A stretch of 64,000 bases of DNA from G963663315 sp965116335 (GTDB taxonomy: Bacteria > Pseudomonadota > Gammaproteobacteria > Arenicellales > Poriferihabitantaceae): the NCBI GenBank assembly GCA_965116335.1, contig OZ220677.1, forward strand, positions 868,001 to 932,000, given 5' to 3'. Numbering within the stretch: the first letter of the stretch is position 1; every line of letters begins with the position of its first letter. The position numbers were made by a program, and so were the translations under genes. The notes under the pieces were generated by a model, which was not told where the DNA came from, ran no database searches, and saw nothing but the letters and a program-made list of their open reading frames with translations. Positions 58,287-64,000 of the stretch are shown here, piece after piece.

Positions 58287-61259
58287 CTACACACAATTAA
58301 AAATTTTTCCAGGATCATCAATCCAGTACTGCTCATATAATTCCGAAGGGTTGGCCTGCGGATTATACAGAAACAGGTCTACCGAAACATCATATTTCCC
58401 GTGTTTGAAAACACGCGCAGTCTGCTGATTCCGTCCTTCACAAAAAAGCCTCCGGTAACCGTCTATTTTATGATAAGCCGGAGTGTGCACCCCTCCCTTC
58501 GGATCAACAAAAACAATGCGATACTGGTTATTCCTGCACATCCAGAAGATAAAATCAGGCAGGAAACTCCGAAATTCGTTCTTGTCGCTGTCGTACCAGG
58601 GGATGTGGATTTTGTCCAGAGATTCATCAATTTTGCTGAACATCCATGCGTCCCATGGTACTTCATTATTGCTTGCCCATTTCTCAAGACGAATGAGGAA
58701 ATCAGCCTCGCTTTCGATTTTGATGATGTGCTGGATATAACTGGCTTTCTCATTGCCGAGCACTACCGGCAGATAGTAATGCCCCGTCAGTTTCCTGATT
58801 GTCAGATCTTCAAAAGTCTCCTCATCTGTGCCGGAGGACAGCCTGTTAAATTCATCCAGCTTGATCTCCTGATCCGCAAGTTGTCGCGCCCATTGGAGTA
58901 TCCGGTCGGGTGAAGACGGCTCGCCCTGCCTGACGCGATGGATGATCTCCTGGAGTTCACGGACATATTCCGATTGAGCACGAATCTCACGGAAATGGAC
59001 AATATCTTCACTGGACAAAGGGCGAATCCCGTCCAACGCCTGCACAGTGCCCGAAAGATGAGACACCAGTCGCTGCTGCAAAAAAGCAAGCGTTGCATAA
59101 CTTTTGCTCTCTCTGATTCGGATAGCATCGGGCGACTTGATCATACCTTGCAAACCGGAAATTTCCGACATCGACAGACCATCCCGAACCGCCAAAACCG
59201 ACTCGGACGTGTTTTCCAGCCATGCCTTGAATCTTTGCAATGTCTGCTCATTCATTGCAAAAGGGAATCTCGACAGACTGCCTTTCTCTTCACGATACTG
59301 TGGTATCAGCAAGGGCATTTCCTCGCCATTAATCTCCGGCATTGGTGCTTCTTCAAACCCCTCCAGTTTCTCAAAGCCGCCTTTCTTTTCCGTCTCCAGG
59401 CCTTCCAACACCGCTTTGACCGCATTGCGATTGGTGGCGAAGAGGAACAAGGTTTCCGGTGGTTGCACCCGGTCGTGTTGTGCATCCAGACAACGTCTCG
59501 TCTCCTCTGGCAAGCCCGCCAGCAATGAACCCAGACGTTTACGCCTGGCAGGCAGTGTTTCAATACGCACTCCGCGCCCCACGGACTGCACCACGAACTT
59601 TTGCGCGTCTGTGCCACCAATGTTGATGAAATTGATCACATTGGGACGGTTTGAATCCCAGCTTTCAAAAAATGAACGCGAACCCATCAGAATCGTGATC
59701 GGACTGGACTCCAACTCATCAAAAAATGATTTTTCCTGCAATGTGGTGGTTTCTTCATACCCGGCCAGAAAATTGGTGCGCCACTTTGAAGTATCTCCAA
59801 TGCGAATCAACGCAAACGGAGCATCGGCATTTTTCATCTGAAACGCCAACTCCCTGTTGTCCGTACTACGTATAAACTGTAGCCCGCCTGGTCGCCTGCT
59901 GAGGAATACCGCTGCGCGCAGATCAGCTATCGTCATGCTCTGGATACCGGAATCATCCGTACCGATAATACCGCCACCATCCTCTCCAAACAGGAGTCCG
60001 GGGTTGCCCCAGTCATTCATCAGTTCGTCTTTTGACTCTCTGAACAACGCCTGGTCCATCTCACCCGTGGCCATTTCACGCAAAGTCTGAAAGAATGCCC
60101 ATAAATCATTTTGCTCGTTCTCAACATCCGTGTTGACAGAATTCACCAGCGTCAGCATGAGTGGCAGGTGGTACAGGTCTTTAATTTTTGTCTCTGCTCG
60201 AAGCTGGCTAACCCGCGAGGATATGAAGCCCAGCGTGATCAGTGATTTCAATACAATCTTCTGCCTTTCCCTGTGATTGAATTCACGCCCCCGGTATCGA
60301 AACGCATCATATTCCTGCTTGTTCAGATAGATGTTTTTGCCATGCCCTCCCTTGATAAAGTCTTTCAGATTGTATTTTTTGACGGTCGTTACGATGTCTT
60401 CCTCATCAGTAAATGTTGCAGAGAAATTAAAAAGAAATCCCTCACGCGCCATCACCTTGTAATACGCCTGTCGTTTTGACTCCAGCGAACCGCCCTTGTG
60501 CGCCTCATCCAGCAGGATATACCACTTGCCACCGTTCTCATAAGTGCGGTAGTCCGTCAATGCCTCTTTCTGCACATCGGAGATATTATCGCTACGATGA
60601 TAATAAACAGTGGCTACATCGCCCATCCGCCTCTGCCGATTACGCTGCACTTCGCGCAGAGGAACCAGATCAATATACAGACCGCTTGCATTAAACTCAT
60701 CCACCGTTTTACGTATCTGCCGGATCAGGTGTTCGCTCGGCGCGAGCACCAGAATATTATGCGCCGGGATTTCCCCGTGTCTTTGCAAAGCGTACAGATA
60801 CTCGATCAATTTGACCATGACCAGAGTTTTGCCGCTTCCGGTAGCCATCCAGAAACACATACGGTTAATGAAGTGATGGTACTGGATCAAATCACCCTCG
60901 CCATACACATAGTCCGACAGGATTTTGAAAACCGGATTCTGGTTCTGATTCCTTTTGTCAACCGGCTTTTCGTATCGCCTCAATTCGGCAGGCAGAAATC
61001 TGGCGTAAAGAGACGCGAAATAATCCTTCCGTCTCTTGTTGGTAGCCGGTAGCTCACCGGGTGTCCAGCCATGCTCTTTACCGTAATAGAGGAAAAGCGC
61101 ACGCGCCGCATTTTTCAAGGCATCAGTCTGGTAATCGTATAGTGTCTTCTTGTCAGAGAAACGCTCCACCTCGGGAACCCGCCAGACCTCAGGCAGGTCC
61201 GCGTAATTGACATCTTTGGTGATCGGTTCGAGAGCGGGAATCACCCGTTCCCCCACCAC
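58287..61259 (-). CDS. res: Type III-like restriction enzyme, helicase-nuclease (Res) subunit
   Basis: Superfamily 2 translocase joined to a nuclease. Walker A is ATGSGKTLVMVKL (near residue 138), motif II is LLDEAHKGGS, motif III FNFSATFTDEEDIV, and motif VI QSVGRGVRIE. The C-terminal LPDFIFWM with RIVFVDPKGG (near residue 916) is a PD-(D/E)XK core. These parts and a length of 990 residues match Res subunits. It begins at GTG 61259 inside the end of mod (19-base overlap); GTG 61256 or 61244 are alternatives. Res needs Mod for DNA recognition. Confidence 0.88.
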   Translation of the reverse strand: MVGERVIPALEPITKDVNYADLPEVWRVPEVERFSDKKTLYDYQTDALKNAARALFLYYGKEHGWTPGELPATNKRRKDYFASLYARFLPAELRRYEKPVDKRNQNQNPVFKILSDYVYGEGDLIQYHHFINRMCFWMATGSGKTLVMVKLIEYLYALQRHGEIPAHNILVLAPSEHLIRQIRKTVDEFNASGLYIDLVPLREVQRNRQRRMGDVATVYYHRSDNISDVQKEALTDYRTYENGGKWYILLDEAHKGGSLESKRQAYYKVMAREGFLFNFSATFTDEEDIVTTVKKYNLKDFIKGGHGKNIYLNKQEYDAFRYRGREFNHRERQKIVLKSLITLGFISSRVSQLRAETKIKDLYHLPLMLTLVNSVNTDVENEQNDLWAFFQTLREMATGEMDQALFRESKDELMNDWGNPGLLFGEDGGGIIGTDDSGIQSMTIADLRAAVFLSRRPGGLQFIRSTDNRELAFQMKNADAPFALIRIGDTSKWRTNFLAGYEETTTLQEKSFFDELESSPITILMGSRSFFESWDSNRPNVINFINIGGTDAQKFVVQSVGRGVRIETLPARRKRLGSLLAGLPEETRRCLDAQHDRVQPPETLFLFATNRNAVKAVLEGLETEKKGGFEKLEGFEEAPMPEINGEEMPLLIPQYREEKGSLSRFPFAMNEQTLQRFKAWLENTSESVLAVRDGLSMSEISGLQGMIKSPDAIRIRESKSYATLAFLQQRLVSHLSGTVQALDGIRPLSSEDIVHFREIRAQSEYVRELQEIIHRVRQGEPSSPDRILQWARQLADQEIKLDEFNRLSSGTDEETFEDLTIRKLTGHYYLPVVLGNEKASYIQHIIKIESEADFLIRLEKWASNNEVPWDAWMFSKIDESLDKIHIPWYDSDKNEFRSFLPDFIFWMCRNNQYRIVFVDPKGGVHTPAYHKIDGYRRLFCEGRNQQTARVFKHGKYDVSVDLFLYNPQANPSELYEQYWIDDPGKIFNCV

Positions 61260-63937
61260 AGACAGGGTTTGATTAACTCTATGAAGTGACGCTGTTCTGC
61301 TACCGTCATCGTGGACGGGTCTGTTTTCTCCGTATTGCCGTCTGCAAAGGTTACGCTATCCGCCGTGCGGGTACGTATCTCCTTGCCGAGCAGATTGGAT
61401 AGGGTTTCGGCAATATCCATATCCGGGTAAAGCTGGCGCAGATTGATCTTCAGCTTGCCGTTCTTCAAGCCCTTGACTATGTACGCCAGTTTGTCATCAC
61501 CGAAGAAGACATATTGCTCGAACGGCGATTTAGCGCTGTCTATCTCCAGTTGTTCACTGTCCCGGAAGCGGGAGTTTCTCAAAGCCTCCTCGTATTGTTC
61601 CAGCGTATAGTATTTCAGGAAATGGCTACTACCCTCACGAGAAACCGGCTTTCCTTCCTTCCAGTCTTTGGAATAAACCACCTTTTTGATACGCGGCAAC
61701 AACACCGTATGAAAATACTCCCCCATTTCAATCAGCAGATACTTCCGATTGCCACCATCTTCCCGATTCAGATTGATCACGGCATGGGCGGTGGTGCCGG
61801 AACCAGCGAAGTAGTCGAGGAACGTACCCACATTACTTTCAGAGGCTCCACTCACACTCAAACAATCTTCTACGGCATGAATTGACTTCGGATATGAAAA
61901 AGTCCCTTGTTTGCCAAATAGCTGCTTCAATAACGCAGTACCGTGTTCGGTTGCGGAATATTTAGACCCTGACCAATGAGTGGTTGGCTGCAAACCTTCA
62001 TTCAATCTGCGTCTGTAATATATTCTGTAACTTTTATCGTCTTGCTGAACAAGCTTAAATTCACCCGACATTTCTTTCGCTCTGTCGTAGCCGAAATACC
62101 AACAGCCTTCTGAAGAATCGTCTTTAATCGGAAAAACCTTAACTTCATGGTCTTTGGGACTTTCCAACAATATGTAGGACTGTGAGTTTCCGTCATACTC
62201 CATCTTCGGCAACCGAACGGTATTTTCTTTCTCATTAACGAAGAATGGATAAAACATTGTAGGTCGGTCTACTCTATTTGAGTTTGAACCGGCTTTTCTA
62301 AACATTTCCCAGAAAAACCGGCCTTTCTCGTCTCTGCTTCTATATCTTGCTATTTGCTTCCCGGAATGTCTTAACCTGCTTACCGGGTTGTCGGGGTTTG
62401 TCCTCGCAAACAAGGCATACTCATGAGAAAGCGCGAAACCGTTGGGTATGGGCCTGCCAGATGGCTTGATACAGATAGAAACCGTCCCTGCAACTTCTCC
62501 ATATATACTCTCGATAAGCTGACTCAAAATTTTATGTTCAGCATCATCAATTGTGCAACAGGAAAACCCCTGTTCCAAATCGAGAAACTTCTTTGACATA
62601 AACAACCTGTCTTGCATGAGAGAAAGCCAGGACGAATGTTTATAGCTGTTTTTGTAATCTATTTTCGTTGACGCAGTGTTATACGGAGGATCAATATAAA
62701 TACACTTCACTCTCCCTCGATAACGCTTCTGCAGGGTGTTCAATGCCTGCCAGTTCTCGCTGTGTACCAGTTCACCATCCAGCGCTTCATCCAGATTGCC
62801 CAGACAACCCAGAATCTCCGGCTCCAGGTCCTTGAAATGCCTGGTATCCAGTGGCAGAAACCGGCAATCGCCATTTGCGTCGTTGATACCATCCATATTT
62901 TCCTGCCCGTTGACAATATCCTTCATTGAAAACGAATCATCCACCATGCCCAGCTGTCGCCACTCCTCAACCTGCTTTTTGCCGCCCTTGTGCCCAATCA
63001 CTTTGTCGAGAACGCCCCGGTTCAATTTATCCAGCGTAACCACATAGTTCAGCTTGCGTACAAACTTCGGCTTTTCCCACACACAGCGAAGCTCATCCTC
63101 AAACTGGGCGATAAAATCAATAATGTTATATGCAGTATCCTTGATCGCCTGAATCTGCCGGATTCTTTTTTCCTCAAAAACCGTTTCTTCCTGGAAAATG
63201 TATTGATAGACCCACAGGTCAAACTGCTCACGCAGGAATCTCCCTGCATCCTTGTTGATGAAAAAGTCCGCCTCAGTCTGACGACAAAAGACACGAATCG
63301 CTTTGCTGAGCTGCTCATCGGTCAATGAAACTCCGGCCTTGCGAGATTCCTTGATGATCGCGTCCGGCCTGGTTTTACTGCCGCGCCGGGATAAGGAGAC
63401 CTTGAGATGGACGACCCTTCCGACATCCTCCCTGTGTACTCCGGCAAAAGTGAAAACGAAGTCCCGCCGCTCATTGTTTTTCTTATGCTCAAACTCCGAA
63501 GCATCAAAGTAAAAACGCCGTGTGTCGTATAGTCTGTCCTCCTCACTCAACTCAACCGGCATGGAACGCACCAGCACATCGGATTTGACATAGTAGAGCA
63601 TCTGCGTCTTCCACGACAACACGACATCCTGCCCGTCCTCATAGACGCGCTCCCAGGTCTTGGAGAAAGCCGGAAGATGACGGAAGTAGATGGACCCGCT
63701 TTCGCAGAAATAGCGATGAAAAAAGGTATAGAGCTTATCGAATAACTCTTCGCGAAAAGCAGTGTGGTGCGGTGCTCGCTCATCAATCCCTGCCATCAGC
63801 TTCGGACGGATCGACTGGAACCAGACGCGCTTCATCCGCATCAGGTTCACAAACCCGGAGTCGCCATCCACCTCAGCCCCGGTAAACATGGATTCCAGCG
63901 CATCCAGGAAGCGTTTTTCCTTACTGTTAGCGTTCAA
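61241..63937 (-). CDS. mod: Type III-like DNA methyltransferase (Mod) with a long N-terminal extension
   Basis: Beta-class adenine methyltransferase with DPPYNTASTKIDYKN (near residue 415) before the SAM motif FLDYFAGSGTTAHAVINL (near 710), the Mod order. A region of about 400 residues precedes DPPY, longer than in well-known Mods; it contains SGSIYFRHLPAFSKTWERVY, which I recognise only as a recurring annotation-level pattern. The C-terminal domain after 740 would recognise DNA with Res. The TTG start at 63937 has AGAGG 7 bases ahead. The protein is 898 residues. It is co-directed with res and coupled to a gene upstream by a TTGA overlap. Target sequence unknown. Confidence 0.88.
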   Translation of the reverse strand: MNANSKEKRFLDALESMFTGAEVDGDSGFVNLMRMKRVWFQSIRPKLMAGIDERAPHHTAFREELFDKLYTFFHRYFCESGSIYFRHLPAFSKTWERVYEDGQDVVLSWKTQMLYYVKSDVLVRSMPVELSEEDRLYDTRRFYFDASEFEHKKNNERRDFVFTFAGVHREDVGRVVHLKVSLSRRGSKTRPDAIIKESRKAGVSLTDEQLSKAIRVFCRQTEADFFINKDAGRFLREQFDLWVYQYIFQEETVFEEKRIRQIQAIKDTAYNIIDFIAQFEDELRCVWEKPKFVRKLNYVVTLDKLNRGVLDKVIGHKGGKKQVEEWRQLGMVDDSFSMKDIVNGQENMDGINDANGDCRFLPLDTRHFKDLEPEILGCLGNLDEALDGELVHSENWQALNTLQKRYRGRVKCIYIDPPYNTASTKIDYKNSYKHSSWLSLMQDRLFMSKKFLDLEQGFSCCTIDDAEHKILSQLIESIYGEVAGTVSICIKPSGRPIPNGFALSHEYALFARTNPDNPVSRLRHSGKQIARYRSRDEKGRFFWEMFRKAGSNSNRVDRPTMFYPFFVNEKENTVRLPKMEYDGNSQSYILLESPKDHEVKVFPIKDDSSEGCWYFGYDRAKEMSGEFKLVQQDDKSYRIYYRRRLNEGLQPTTHWSGSKYSATEHGTALLKQLFGKQGTFSYPKSIHAVEDCLSVSGASESNVGTFLDYFAGSGTTAHAVINLNREDGGNRKYLLIEMGEYFHTVLLPRIKKVVYSKDWKEGKPVSREGSSHFLKYYTLEQYEEALRNSRFRDSEQLEIDSAKSPFEQYVFFGDDKLAYIVKGLKNGKLKINLRQLYPDMDIAETLSNLLGKEIRTRTADSVTFADGNTEKTDPSTMTVAEQRHFIELIKPCLWWGNG

Positions 63938-63999
63938 GTTTCAGCCTCTTTTTTCCATGTACGGAATACGTCAGGGCATATCCTGACGATAATCACTGG
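63934..63999 (-). CDS. Possible C-terminal end of a gene preceding mod, cut by the window edge
   Basis: A frame is open from the window edge for 21 codons, ending with TGA at 63936-63934. Its last residues are VRICPDVFRTWKKEAET. The stop overlaps the mod TTG start as TTGA, the same kind of coupling seen elsewhere in the window. The visible piece is too short to identify. It could equally be chance. Confidence 0.35.
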   Translation of the reverse strand, partial: PVIIVRICPDVFRTWKKEAET

Positions 64000-64000
64000 A

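Noticed and set aside
1..64000. CRISPR arrays and prophage
   Set aside because: No regularly spaced identical repeats and no phage structural or integrase genes were seen.

Overview
The window looks like a chromosomal segment of a gammaproteobacterium of middling GC content. The main evidence is a long division and cell-wall (dcw) cluster running mraZ-rsmH-ftsL-ftsI-murE-murF-mraY-murD-ftsW-murG-murC-murB-ftsQ-ftsA-ftsZ-lpxC, with dciA and secA just beyond it. A meso-DAP-type MurE (DNPR motif) and LpxC show a Gram-negative envelope with lipid A. The neighbourhoods ridA-recG-ubiA and lon-hupB-ppiD also fit Gammaproteobacteria. The species cannot be named from this sequence alone.

Layout. Positions 1-4391 are an accessory edge: a truncated secreted protein, a hypoxanthine-DNA glycosylase, a type II restriction-modification pair, and a complete IS630-family element (2928-4146) whose transposase needs a -1 frameshift. 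Positions 4392-10036 hold five minus-strand genes: a circularly permuted ATP-grasp protein, an alpha-E protein, a transglutaminase, an NCS2 permease with an extra C-terminal domain, and peptide deformylase. Positions 10037-16942 hold palindromic repeats, a Bax inhibitor-1 protein, a LysR regulator, a DUF4143-type ATPase and two glycosyltransferase-like genes. The larger glycosyltransferase carries two copies of a palindromic repeat inside its reading frame. Positions 16968-39850 hold mutT, argJ, secA, dciA and the dcw cluster, driven from a recognisable mraZ promoter with four MraZ-type boxes. The plus-strand block 39993-47698 holds ridA, recG, ubiA, a Nudix gene, priA and pyrC; an AT-rich spacer with DnaA boxes lies before priA. 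Positions 47732-52941 hold ppiD, two tRNA genes (Asp and Val), a HU gene and lon. Positions 53045-58214 are a four-subunit sarcosine oxidase operon. Positions 58287-64000 are a type III-like restriction-modification system that continues off the window.

How the parts work together. The dcw cluster makes lipid II (MurB-G, MraY), assembles the divisome (FtsL, I, W, Q, A, Z) and starts lipid A synthesis (LpxC). Most of its genes overlap by 4-14 bases, so translation is probably coupled from end to end. No ddl gene lies between murB and ftsQ. The sarcosine oxidase operon would oxidise sarcosine and pass a one-carbon unit to tetrahydrofolate. The two restriction systems and the IS mark the ends of the window as exchangeable DNA.

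The least ordinary items are: the compound palindromic repeat family that has invaded a coding sequence; the permease fused to a degenerate RsbW/HATPase-like domain and coupled to def; the ATP-grasp/alpha-E/transglutaminase cluster; the DnaA-box cluster before priA; and a Mod subunit with a long N-terminal extension. I did not find a system here that I can call wholly new.
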